A model generated the notes under the pieces. The model made no database searches. It had not been told where the DNA came from and saw only the letters and a list, made by a program, of their open reading frames with translations. Shown piece after piece: positions 26,121-34,336 of a stretch of 64,000 nucleotides of DNA (its first letter is position 1; each line of letters begins with the position of its first letter). This DNA is from an uncultured Lachnoclostridium sp. (lineage in GTDB: Bacteria > Bacillota > Clostridia > Lachnospirales > Lachnospiraceae). The DNA lies in the NCBI GenBank assembly GCA_947369165.1, contig CANBKJ010000002.1:1-64000 (forward strand), in the 5' to 3' direction. The position numbers and the translations under genes are program-made.

Positions 26121-26663
26121 ATGGGTAAAAAATGTCCAAAATGTAATAGAATACTGCCGGATCATGCTGCTTCATGCGTATGTGGTGCAAAATTTCAGCC
26201 ACATGGGGCGCATCTGCCGTATCCGGTGGGTCACCAGCCGTATCAGGGAGGCCAGCCGTATCAGGGAGGCCAGCCATATCAGGGAGGCCAGCCGTATCAG
26301 GGAGGCCAGCCGTATCAGGGAGGCCAGCCATATCAGGGAGGCCAGCCATATCAGGGAGGTCAGCCATATCAGGGAGGTCAGCCGTATCAGGGAGGCCAGG
26401 TTGCATACAAGGGGGGCGCCGGGCTGGCAATCGGATCGATGGTACTTGGAATCCTTTCGCTTGTTTTATCCTGTTTCGGTTTTTCCGTCGTTCTGGCAAT
26501 TATCAGTTTGGCTCTGGGAGGTGCCAGCCTGAAGGGAAACAGGGAAGGACGGGGAATGGCCACAGCTGGGATAGTGTGTTCGGTGATTGCATTTATGGTG
26601 TTCTTAGTGCTGCTTCTAATAGGAGTATCCATTTTGAGCCAGTCTGGAATGCAGAGTTGGTAA
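26121..26663 (+). CDS. Zinc-ribbon, hexapeptide-repeat, DUF4190-like membrane protein
   Basis: The product is 180 aa. N-terminal CPKCNR...CVCG zinc ribbon, then nine tandem copies of QPYQGG, then two hydrophobic segments (~100-125 and 145-170) around LKGNREGRGMATAGIVCS, as in DUF4190 proteins. It is the last gene of the tight cluster, and its zinc ribbon matches the cluster theme. The repeat part may be a flexible or phase-forming linker; no enzymatic motif is visible. ATG 26121 has TTGGAGG upstream. Confidence 0.78.
   Translation: MGKKCPKCNRILPDHAASCVCGAKFQPHGAHLPYPVGHQPYQGGQPYQGGQPYQGGQPYQGGQPYQGGQPYQGGQPYQGGQPYQGGQPYQGGQVAYKGGAGLAIGSMVLGILSLVLSCFGFSVVLAIISLALGGASLKGNREGRGMATAGIVCSVIAFMVFLVLLLIGVSILSQSGMQSW
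26235..26396 (+). repeat. Nine tandem 18-bp units encoding QPYQGG
   Basis: Nine copies of an 18-bp unit (cagcc[ga]tatcagggaggY) lie head to tail. Differences between copies are mostly silent third-position changes, which argues for selection on the protein sequence. Because the unit is a multiple of three, other frames also stay open across it. Confidence 0.95.
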
Positions 26664-26797
26664 GAGGGCGGGGGAACGAAGCAGGGACATATGCAAAGAA
26701 TAATGAAGATAGATAATATTATCTGCATAGCCTCCTTGTGCCAAAAACAACATAAAAAGTGTTAATTATTACATATTCCGTCAGACAGGAAAAGCCT

Positions 26798-26806
26798 TGT
26801 TATAAT
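26798..26806 (+). promoter_or_regulatory. Extended -10 promoter for the CHAP hydrolase gene
   Basis: TGTTATAAT is an extended -10 (TG-n-TATAAT) about 45 bp upstream of the start at 26853. No good -35 is seen 17 bp before it, which is tolerated for extended -10 promoters. It marks the probable end of the long FHA operon. Confidence 0.5.
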
Positions 26807-26852
26807 GAGTTCATCATTAAAAAATACCAAAAAGAAAGGAATGGTGATCATT

Positions 26853-28316
26853 ATGAAGGTATTGTTTAAAAAAATCAGTTTGGCGGTGGCGGCATTTACA
26901 CTTGCCCTTGCTGCAGGGATCTGTGGCCGACAGCCTGCCGAAGCAGGTGCGGCTGTGAAGGGCTATACGATCGGCACATCAAATGTACAGGTGTATTCAA
27001 ACACAGGGCTGACAAACAGGTATGGCGCGATCTATCCGTCGGATGAGGTTACAGTCAATACTGTAACTGACCGCTATTGCAAGGTAACGTATCCGGTCGC
27101 AAGAGGAAGGAAGACCGGATATATCAGTACAAAGAAGATTTTAACTAAGACGACAGGGAACAATTATACCTCAAGGGCAAAGATCACGACATACCGGCGG
27201 GCAGGTGGCAGCACCTATGGCTACGTTTCAAAGGGAGATGTGGTGAAGGTGCTGGGGGCCTCGGGTGGATACACGCAGATCAAGTATCCGGTTAGTGGCG
27301 GATACAAATATGCATTTATAAAGACGGCGGATTTAAATGCCAGCATACTGCCGGCTGCCTCGAACACGGGGATTATCAAGAATGGCACGTACAAGCTCGT
27401 ATCTGCCCTGAATGGGAATTATGTTATGGACGTCAACGGGGCGTCTGTATACAATGGCGCCAACGTGCAGCTGTATGCTGACAACGGGAGCAATGCCCAG
27501 AAGTTTACATTTACCCGCCAGTCCGACGGCTATTATACGATCAGTAATGTAAACAGTGGGAAAATGCTGGATTGTTCCGGTGCAGGAAGGACGAACGGAA
27601 CGAACATCCAGCAGTATCAGTCGAACTATTCGGCGGCGCAGCGATGGAAGGTAACATCTGCCGGAAATGGATATTACACATTGACGTGCAAATGCAATGG
27701 CCTTTTGGCGGATGTGACGGGGGCCAAAGTTGCAAAGGGAACTAACATCCAGATGTATTCGGCCAATAGAAGTGCAGCCCAAAAATGGAAACTGGTTCCC
27801 GCAACCGCCTCCAGCAAGCCGGGAAATTCTGATATTGGACGGAAAATTGTGGATTATGAACTGTCACAGGTAGGCATAGGAGATTTCAGGGGAAATAACC
27901 GGGTAATATACAACGACTGGTTCTATAAAAGACCGGTGTCCGGACCCGGATACGCATGGTGCATGGTGTTCCAGTCATACTGTGCGGAAAAGATGGGTAT
28001 ACTTGGCACCGGGATTCCCAGGACGGCCAGCTGCAGGGAAGCGGCAGACTGGTACAGGAAAAATAACCGGTTTAAAGACAGCAGATATTATGGCGGATCT
28101 TATACACCCAAAGCGGGTGATCTGGTATTTTATTATGAAAAGGGAAGTTACAGCCATGTCGGCATGGTCACGGCGCCCCCAGTCAATGGCTATTTGCAGA
28201 CGGTAGAGGGAAATTCCAGGGAATCCAATGGAAATTACAGCGTTGTCCGCTTTACCAGGAATGCCAAAAGAACCATCCATAACAGCTACGTGCGCGGATA
28301 TGGCCTGTTGTATTGA
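26853..28316 (+). CDS. Secreted CHAP-domain cell-wall hydrolase with SH3-like and ricin-type beta-trefoil domains
   Basis: The product is 487 aa. Signal peptide at ~1-32. An SH3-like region (~35-170) contains two related units, then a ricin B-type beta-trefoil (~175-320) with three repeats ending in Q-x-W/F (NAQKFTF, AAQRWKV, AAQKWKL). The C-terminal CHAP domain (~335-487) has Cys in YAWCMVFQSYC, His in SHVGMV and the acidic residue in VEGNS, so a peptidoglycan amidase or endopeptidase activity is likely. It follows the FHA cluster but has its own promoter-like sequence. ATG 26853 gives the best signal peptide; ATG 26841 is directly against the ribosome site and less likely. Confidence 0.85.
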   Translation: MKVLFKKISLAVAAFTLALAAGICGRQPAEAGAAVKGYTIGTSNVQVYSNTGLTNRYGAIYPSDEVTVNTVTDRYCKVTYPVARGRKTGYISTKKILTKTTGNNYTSRAKITTYRRAGGSTYGYVSKGDVVKVLGASGGYTQIKYPVSGGYKYAFIKTADLNASILPAASNTGIIKNGTYKLVSALNGNYVMDVNGASVYNGANVQLYADNGSNAQKFTFTRQSDGYYTISNVNSGKMLDCSGAGRTNGTNIQQYQSNYSAAQRWKVTSAGNGYYTLTCKCNGLLADVTGAKVAKGTNIQMYSANRSAAQKWKLVPATASSKPGNSDIGRKIVDYELSQVGIGDFRGNNRVIYNDWFYKRPVSGPGYAWCMVFQSYCAEKMGILGTGIPRTASCREAADWYRKNNRFKDSRYYGGSYTPKAGDLVFYYEKGSYSHVGMVTAPPVNGYLQTVEGNSRESNGNYSVVRFTRNAKRTIHNSYVRGYGLLY

Positions 28317-28368
28317 CAGAAGTATTTTATATCTTACTTGACACTACCGAAAACATCGGAGGTTATAA

Positions 28369-28953
28369 ATGAGAAAAGGTTATCAAAGAGGAATTGCTCT
28401 AATTATCGTAATCATGTTGTTTCTAATTACAGGCTGCGGAACGGAAAGCAGATGGTTGAAAAAATCATCCCGTGAAGAAAACGAATCACGTTCGGATTTT
28501 GGATTTCAGAAGGAAAATCCCCTCTCATCGTTGGCTGCAAAAGACGAGGAGAGAGCAGAGGAAGAGGATCTACAGACGATCAATACAGTGTTATCGGCAT
28601 TTACGACTGCAATTGCAGATGCGAAAGCGACTGGAACAGGAATAATTACGATAGATAGTGAATCTACGCTCAAGCAGGCTGAAACGGATGGAAAGGATAC
28701 TCAGAGAGTACTGGATATTATGGTAGAAGTGTTGGGAGACGGAGAAATTAAATTAAAGTCAGATGTGGGGAAAGGGCGGGAGTTTATATGTTACTATGAG
28801 GCTTCAAAAAATTTGGTCGAAGTATATGTGGCGCAGCATGACGATTCCGTTGGCGGTAGTGAGATATCACCGCATAGTAATAGTGGAGTTGTCGTGCAAA
28901 ATTGTAAGTATCATGATAATACACCTTTGATGGCAGCAAATTATAGTTTGTGA
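28369..28953 (+). CDS. Predicted lipoprotein of unknown function
   Basis: The product is 194 aa. A hydrophobic leader ends in a lipobox (LITGCG), after which the mature part is acidic and rich in Lys/Glu. I recognise no domain; there is a predicted helix-rich middle (EEDLQTINTVLSAFTTAI) and a beta-rich C-terminal half (VLGDGEIKLKSDVGKG). The ribosome site is ATCGGAGG. It sits between two secreted ricin-domain hydrolases and ends before a clear terminator. Confidence 0.7.
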   Translation: MRKGYQRGIALIIVIMLFLITGCGTESRWLKKSSREENESRSDFGFQKENPLSSLAAKDEERAEEEDLQTINTVLSAFTTAIADAKATGTGIITIDSESTLKQAETDGKDTQRVLDIMVEVLGDGEIKLKSDVGKGREFICYYEASKNLVEVYVAQHDDSVGGSEISPHSNSGVVVQNCKYHDNTPLMAANYSL

Positions 28954-28964
28954 AATATTAAATG

Positions 28965-28998
28965 AGTCGGAAGATCCTAATATTAGGTTTTCCGGCTT
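28965..28998 (+). terminator. Rho-independent terminator after the lipoprotein gene
   Basis: An interrupted inverted repeat (CGGAA-gat-CCTAA / TTAGG-tt-TTCCG) is followed by a T-rich run (CTTTATCTTTT), 12 bp after the stop codon. Confidence 0.75.
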
Positions 28999-29134
28999 TA
29001 TCTTTTGTACTGATAATATAAAATGTCAAAATAGACATAAAAGTTGTTATTTTTTACATTTTTCGTTTGACTAAACAAATTATATTACAATTAATATAAA
29101 ATAAAACATCAGCAAGAAAGGAAAGGTGGTAAAT

Positions 29135-31399
29135 ATGAAAAGAAATATTGTAGTATTTTTAGTAATCGCATTACTTGTTGGATTGATACCGGATACGGGT
29201 ATTTCAGCAAAGGCGGGCTATGTTAAGCTGACCAGCAAGTCAGCGGAATTATCAGTAACAGAAGATGAGGATGGCACTACATATGAAACAACCCGGATAA
29301 AGCTGAAAAAGGCGTACGGCGTAAAGGTAATAAAGACAACCTATGCTTCTCAAAACAAAAAAATAGCGACTGTGACAGCCAAAGGAAAAGTAAGGGCAAG
29401 GAAGCAGGGAACCACCCGCATAACCATAACCGTGAGATACAAACGCCTGGGGAGACAATACGTAAAAAAATTAACGTTTACCGTAAAAGTGGTAGAAATC
29501 GTAGATTACGATTCTGAGGAACAGGAGTCAGAAGAGACAGAAACAGAACCGGAAGAGATCGACGATCCAGGAGAGGATCAGATGAGTGGGCCCGGCAGAA
29601 AAGCGCCGATTCAGATTGCAAACACCGTGAAACCGACTGCAAAACCAACGGTAAAACCGACTGTGAAACCAACGGTAAAGCCGATTGCAAAACCGACTGT
29701 GAAACCTACCGCAAAACCAACTGTGAAGTCGACCGTGAAACCCACCGCGAAGCCGACCAAAAAAACAACTCCTACACCAGTTCCATATAAGATGCTCCCG
29801 AATGGGGTATACAAGCTTAACACAAAGCTGCATAGCAGTATGATGCTGGATGTATCGGGACATGGGACAAGTGATGGGGCAAACATCCAGATTTACCAGA
29901 ACAATGACAGCGGTGCCCAGAAATTTTATGTGGAGCATGTGGGGAATGGCTGGTATACCATTTCAAACACATATCCTAAAAAGTGTTTGGATGTACAGGG
30001 GGCTTCAAATAAAAGCGGAACCAATGTGCAGCTTTATCAATCTAATGGTTCGGACGCGCAAAAATGGCGGTTTTACCCGACTGGCGACGGTTATTACACC
30101 ATTTTGAACAAATGCGGACATTACTTGGATGTAGCCGGGGGAAGTGCAAAGAACGATACCAACGTGCAGGTATATACATACAATGGGACAAATGCCCAAA
30201 GGTGGAAACTGGTTGCTGCCAGACAGGACTATGTGAACATTGCGGACAGCCTTTATACCATTAAAGCTCAGGTTGGAAACGGCATGACGCTGGACGTATC
30301 AGGCTGCGGAACAACAGATGGAACTAACATACAGGTTTATCAGGGCAATAACAGCATTGCACAGAAGTTTAAGGTACAAAGCACAGGAGATGGCTGGTTT
30401 AAGATTTCTAACCCGTTTTCAGGGAAGTGCCTGGACGTGCAGGGAGGAAGTGCAAAAAGCGGAACCAATGTGCAATTATATACTTATAACGGAAGCAACG
30501 CGCAGAAATGGCGTTTTTACAAGGAAGGAGACTGCTTTGTCATAAAAAACAAGCTTGGATGTTATCTGGATGTAGACGGAGGAAAAAACAAAAACGGAAC
30601 TAATGTATTGGTTTATACAAAAAACGGGACGCCTGCGCAAAAATGGAAAATACAGGAGACCAGCGCAATTGTAGCGAACTCGTCCAGTTTTACGCTGGAT
30701 GGATTGGGACAAACGAAAACAATATCCATTTCCTATGAACCGGCATATATTTTTGCATTAAATAAAACGATCCAATGGAGCTCTTCGCAGCCCAAGGTCG
30801 CAACGGTGTCGAACGGGGTAGTAAAGGCGGTAGGAGCAGGAACGGCTACCATCGTGGCGAGGGCTTTTAATGGACAGACATGCCTCATAACGGTTACGGT
30901 AAAGACGACTGCGGCTTCGTCAAACGGCCAGGCGCTGGGAGCGCCGGTTCCAGCCGGATGCAAATTCACTAAAAAGACAAATGATGGCGGATGGTTTGGT
31001 TTTCATGATATAAATAGAGGCGTTAAAATAGGGACACCAGTATATGCGGTCGCAGATGGAACGGTTACTTTTAAACAGGCGTATACAGTATTTGGCGGCG
31101 TTCAAAAGCTGACCAGTTACGGAAATTTTATTGAATTGAAGACGACGAATGGTTATAAGGCGAAATACTGCCATCTAAACAGCTTTGTAAATGTGGCGCA
31201 GAAAATCAGAAGTACAAATACGGTACAGCAGGGAGGCAGCAGTGGGACGTATACTCTAGGAACGAGAAACGTAAAAAAAGGCGAGGTAATCGGATATATC
31301 GGGACAACCGGTAATTCATCGGGTGCGCATCTCCATTTTGAACTTTATAAGAACGGAGGGCGTATCGATCCGACTTCGGTTATCAAAGGGCTCTACTAA
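29135..31399 (+). CDS. Secreted M23-family peptidase with Ig-like, Lys-Pro-Thr repeat and two ricin-type domains
   Basis: The product is 754 aa. Signal peptide at ~1-26. Domains in order: Ig-like/Big_2-type (~30-125: KKIATVTAKGKVRARKQGTTRI), an acidic stretch, ~15 Lys-Pro-Thr units (~165-215), two ricin-type beta-trefoils (~220-365 and ~370-510, with repeated NAQKW/F and CLDVQG motifs), a second Big_2-type unit (~515-595), and an M23 peptidase domain (~600-754) with Zn ligands in FHDINRG and HLHFEL and the usual GTTGNSSGAH. It should cleave peptidoglycan cross-links; the trefoils probably bind wall sugars. ATG 29135 follows GAAAGGTGG; the GTG at 29126 is inside that site. Confidence 0.88.
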   Translation: MKRNIVVFLVIALLVGLIPDTGISAKAGYVKLTSKSAELSVTEDEDGTTYETTRIKLKKAYGVKVIKTTYASQNKKIATVTAKGKVRARKQGTTRITITVRYKRLGRQYVKKLTFTVKVVEIVDYDSEEQESEETETEPEEIDDPGEDQMSGPGRKAPIQIANTVKPTAKPTVKPTVKPTVKPIAKPTVKPTAKPTVKSTVKPTAKPTKKTTPTPVPYKMLPNGVYKLNTKLHSSMMLDVSGHGTSDGANIQIYQNNDSGAQKFYVEHVGNGWYTISNTYPKKCLDVQGASNKSGTNVQLYQSNGSDAQKWRFYPTGDGYYTILNKCGHYLDVAGGSAKNDTNVQVYTYNGTNAQRWKLVAARQDYVNIADSLYTIKAQVGNGMTLDVSGCGTTDGTNIQVYQGNNSIAQKFKVQSTGDGWFKISNPFSGKCLDVQGGSAKSGTNVQLYTYNGSNAQKWRFYKEGDCFVIKNKLGCYLDVDGGKNKNGTNVLVYTKNGTPAQKWKIQETSAIVANSSSFTLDGLGQTKTISISYEPAYIFALNKTIQWSSSQPKVATVSNGVVKAVGAGTATIVARAFNGQTCLITVTVKTTAASSNGQALGAPVPAGCKFTKKTNDGGWFGFHDINRGVKIGTPVYAVADGTVTFKQAYTVFGGVQKLTSYGNFIELKTTNGYKAKYCHLNSFVNVAQKIRSTNTVQQGGSSGTYTLGTRNVKKGEVIGYIGTTGNSSGAHLHFELYKNGGRIDPTSVIKGLY
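29629..29770 (+). repeat. In-frame Lys-Pro-Thr repeat
   Basis: About fifteen short units of Lys-Pro-Thr-[Ala/Val] form a basic linker between the Ig-like and ricin domains of the M23 protein. The basic charge could hold the enzyme to anionic wall polymers. Confidence 0.85.
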
Positions 31400-31441
31400 A
31401 AATAGAAACTGGTAAAGCAGGCAGAGGATATGCTTCATCCC

Positions 31442-31479
31442 CGCAGGAGGGCAGGTATCTCTACCCCACCCTCCTGCAG
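31442..31479. terminator. Inverted repeat between convergent genes
   Basis: GCAGGAGGG and CCCTCCTGC form a 9-bp stem with a ~18-base loop, between the M23 gene (+) and the GH31 gene (-), overlapping the 3' end of the latter. There is no long T run on either side, so termination is likely weak. Confidence 0.4.
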
Positions 31480-33446
31480 TTCCCCTCCAGATCATAATCC
31501 CTCGTGTACCCATCGTCCTCATATAGGAGGTATGAACTACCTTTATAGCCGATCATTTTCATATGATCCGTATCGATGCTGGATACACATTCAGCCACAT
31601 CAGCAAGAGGTATGCACCTGCCCTGGCGTATGAAAAGGGGGACAACGTTCAGTGGCACAGAGATATAATGATGTCCCTGGGGAAGTATTTCCTCCGAGAT
31701 TTCACCATCTGGAAGAAACCGGATGAACATCATCTCTTCCGGGAGATAGACATAGCGTCCTTTTGCATTCTGGGTGTACACAGGGGCGATCATCAGCTCA
31801 CCGCCAAGCATAAGCTGATCTTCCACATTGGCCGCCATAGAGTCGTGAGGAAAATCAAAAGCCAGAGGCTTAAAGAACATATCATCCTTCAAGGCTGCCT
31901 TCATATACTCGCTGTAGAGATAAGGAAGAAGCCGGTAGCGGACGCCGATGATATGCCGGAAGTCCTCGATATGTTCAAAACGGTAGCATTCCTGATCCCT
32001 GGTTCCCAGTGCGGCGTGGTTGCGCATAAGAGGGGTAAATACGCCGAGAGCCAGCCAGCGCAATAATAAATCCCGTGAAGCATCCGCACCGAAGCCCCCC
32101 AGATCCGCACCGATATAAAGAAAACCGCACATGTTCAGGGAGGGAAGCATTTTCAAGTTCAGAAGAATGTGCGACCACCAGGATTTATTGTCGCCGGTCC
32201 ATATGCCGCCATAGCGGTGCATGCCGATATAGGAGGAGCGTGAGAAGAGCAGGCAGCGTTTTTCAGGGGAAATGCTTCGCAGAGCTTCGCCGGCAGCCCT
32301 TGTCATGTTAAAACCATACAGATTATGAAGCTTTTCGTGGCAGACCAAGGATCCATTTATGTTGTGGTAAATGGAGGCATAATCAGCAGGGGAATTTGCC
32401 AGACTCATCACCTCATTCTGCATGTTCCACACATCGTCTTTGTTTTCATCCTGCTCGATAAAAGTTTTCATCTTATTTTTAATATTTTGTATGCCCTCCG
32501 GTGTGTAGAACATTGCCGGTTCATTCATATCATTCCAGAAGCCCTCGATGCCCTGATCCGTCAGTATACGGTATTTGGAACCGAACCATCTGCGTACTTC
32601 TGGGTTCAGCACATCGGGAAGATGTGTATATCCTGGCCAGACCGCAGCGACGAAATCGCTGCCATCTTTTTTCTTACAGAAATAATTATTTTTTACCCCT
32701 TCTTCATATATTTCGTAGTCTTTTTCGATCTTTACCCCAGCATCGATAATCGGGATCAGGCGGATGCCGTTCTTTTTCATATTATGTACAAAAGCCGGAA
32801 AGTCTGCAAACTCATTGTTTACCGTGAAATCTTTATAGTCTTCCATATAATCAATATCCATGTAGATCATATCGATGGGAATATGATTGCGGCGGTAACC
32901 GCGGGCCACCTCAAGAAAGTCCTCTGTTGTCCTGTACCCCCAGCGGCTCTGGCCAAAACCAAAAGCGAACTTTGGAGGGATATAGCTTCTGCCGATCATT
33001 TTTCGGAACTGCTTTGTGATGTGGTACGCGCCATCCCCCTCGATGATGTATAAGTCCAGATCCGCCTCCTGGCAATGGATCTTTAACTCATCTGTCCGGG
33101 TAAAACCGATATCAAAAGTCAATGAAGACGGATAGTCGATATAGATTCCAAAAGTCAGGACACCGGAAACAACGATAAAATTATGGGCGCCATAGAGGGA
33201 AATGGTATCTTCCAGATGGTTCGGATTATCGCTGCAGTTACTGGTATAGACAAATCCTCTCTTATTGATTCCGCGGTTTGCCTCACCAAGACCATAGACA
33301 ATGTCCTCGGAATCCATGTGGAAGGAGAAGGTAAATCCGTTCTCCAGGCTGACTTCTCCATACTCCGGAACCCCCTGGGCAGGTTCGATGGGAACAATAA
33401 TGCTTTCTGTGGGAAAGGGTGTGCCGAAGATGTATTTTTTTATCAT
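31461..33446 (-). CDS. GH31-family alpha-glucosidase
   Basis: The product is 661 aa, normal for a compact intracellular GH31 enzyme; no signal peptide. An N-terminal beta-sandwich (~1-140) is followed by the (beta/alpha)8 barrel with IDMIYMDIDYM, the nucleophile Asp in GFWNDMNEPA (about residue 310) and the acid/base Asp in GADLGGFG (about residue 415), then RNHAALGTRDQE. The C-terminal beta domain ends YLLYEDDGYTRDYD. It hydrolyses alpha-linked glucosides, with chain preference not readable from sequence. It is transcribed alone against its neighbours. The ATG has an AAGGAGG site. Confidence 0.93.
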   Translation of the reverse strand: MIKKYIFGTPFPTESIIVPIEPAQGVPEYGEVSLENGFTFSFHMDSEDIVYGLGEANRGINKRGFVYTSNCSDNPNHLEDTISLYGAHNFIVVSGVLTFGIYIDYPSSLTFDIGFTRTDELKIHCQEADLDLYIIEGDGAYHITKQFRKMIGRSYIPPKFAFGFGQSRWGYRTTEDFLEVARGYRRNHIPIDMIYMDIDYMEDYKDFTVNNEFADFPAFVHNMKKNGIRLIPIIDAGVKIEKDYEIYEEGVKNNYFCKKKDGSDFVAAVWPGYTHLPDVLNPEVRRWFGSKYRILTDQGIEGFWNDMNEPAMFYTPEGIQNIKNKMKTFIEQDENKDDVWNMQNEVMSLANSPADYASIYHNINGSLVCHEKLHNLYGFNMTRAAGEALRSISPEKRCLLFSRSSYIGMHRYGGIWTGDNKSWWSHILLNLKMLPSLNMCGFLYIGADLGGFGADASRDLLLRWLALGVFTPLMRNHAALGTRDQECYRFEHIEDFRHIIGVRYRLLPYLYSEYMKAALKDDMFFKPLAFDFPHDSMAANVEDQLMLGGELMIAPVYTQNAKGRYVYLPEEMMFIRFLPDGEISEEILPQGHHYISVPLNVVPLFIRQGRCIPLADVAECVSSIDTDHMKMIGYKGSSYLLYEDDGYTRDYDLEGNCRRVG

Positions 33447-33487
33447 AGGGGGTTCCTCCTTTTGGATCCATCGTGGTATATGTATTC

Positions 33488-33516
33488 TTTATAGCATAAT
33501 TTTACCTGTTGTGCAA
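33488..33516 (-). promoter_or_regulatory. Promoter with overlapping inverted repeat for the GH31 gene
   Basis: On the minus strand, TTGCAC, a 17-bp spacer and TATAAA precede the GH31 start by ~40 bp. The inverted repeat TGTTG-TG-CAACA (33507-33518) covers the -35 box and looks like a repressor operator, as expected for a catabolic gene; the regulator is not identified. Confidence 0.5.
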
Positions 33517-33582
33517 CAATATAAAGTCAAAGCCTTTAGTGGAAGAATGAATATTGACTAATGATAAATAAAAATGTTTCAT

Positions 33583-33615
33583 TGTAACATTTCACGGACA
33601 TTTGCCTGTTATACT
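33583..33615 (+). promoter_or_regulatory. Promoter and direct-repeat site upstream of the response regulator
   Basis: Two ACATTT half-sites 11 bp apart (33587 and 33598) replace a -35 box and are followed five bases on by an extended -10 (TGTTATACT, ending 33615). The same arrangement and spacing recurs at 35466-35498 before the ABC transporter, so this is probably the binding site of the regulator encoded just downstream (autoregulation). Confidence 0.65.
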
Positions 33616-33643
33616 ATCTGCAAAAAGAAAAGGAAGTGACGAT

Positions 33644-34336
33644 ATGAAGCAGATTTTAATTGTCGAGGACGACAGTTTTTTGAATAAGATGTTGGCCTAC
33701 AACCTGACCGCTGACGGTTACGGTGTGACCTCTGCCCTGAACGCCAGGACAGCCACCGAAGCCCTGCACACGCGAGAATTTGATTTAGTCCTGCTGGACA
33801 TCAACCTGCCGGATGGCAGTGGCTACGACCTATGCCGGTTGATTAAGCCGGAACACCCGGACACTATTGTGATCTTCCTGACCGCCAACGATCAGGAGAG
33901 CGACCAGATACGGGGCTATGAGGTGGGCGCGGTGGACTATATCACAAAGCCCTTTGTGATTGGAGCATTGCAGCGGAAAATCAAAGCCATGTTCGCCATG
34001 CTGGAACACCACAGGCCCGCAAAGGATATTTACGATGATGGGCGGCTGTTTCTGGACTTCTCCGAGCAGGCCGCAGACCTGAACGGAAAGCCGCTGTCCT
34101 TATCCCCAATGGAGTATAAAATGCTGAACCTGTTCCGCAAAAACCCGAAGCAGGTACTTACACGCCAGCAGCTTTTGGAAAGGCTGTGGGATGTGGACGA
34201 GCGTTTTGTTGACGAACACACCCTGACAACCTCTATCAGCCGTATTCGCAGCAAGATCGAAGCGGATGGCGGTGCGCCCTATATCAAGACGATTTACGGC
34301 ATGGGCTATCAATGGACGGGAGGCGAGAAGAAATGA
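33644..34336 (+). CDS. OmpR-family response regulator
   Basis: The product is 230 aa. Receiver domain (~1-120) with VEDDSF, the acceptor Asp in LVLLDINLPDG and Lys in YITKPF; winged-helix domain (~130-228) with RQQLLERLWD and the recognition helix followed by YIKTIYGMGYQW. It overlaps the histidine kinase gene by 4 bp and belongs to a regulator-kinase-ABC transporter group like BceRS-AB or VncRS modules that answer to peptide antibiotics. ATG 33644 has AAAGGAAG upstream. Confidence 0.92.
   Translation: MKQILIVEDDSFLNKMLAYNLTADGYGVTSALNARTATEALHTREFDLVLLDINLPDGSGYDLCRLIKPEHPDTIVIFLTANDQESDQIRGYEVGAVDYITKPFVIGALQRKIKAMFAMLEHHRPAKDIYDDGRLFLDFSEQAADLNGKPLSLSPMEYKMLNLFRKNPKQVLTRQQLLERLWDVDERFVDEHTLTTSISRIRSKIEADGGAPYIKTIYGMGYQWTGGEKK

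Noticed and set aside
26235..26396. CRISPR-like array
   Set aside because: The units are contiguous without spacers and lie in frame within a coding gene; no cas genes are present.
1..26663. A T6SS threonine phosphorylation pathway or a T7SS regulatory arm
   Set aside because: Kinase, PP2C and FHA genes fit, but no sheath, Hcp, VgrG, IcmF-like, EssC or WXG100 gene appears in the window, and the organism looks Gram-positive.
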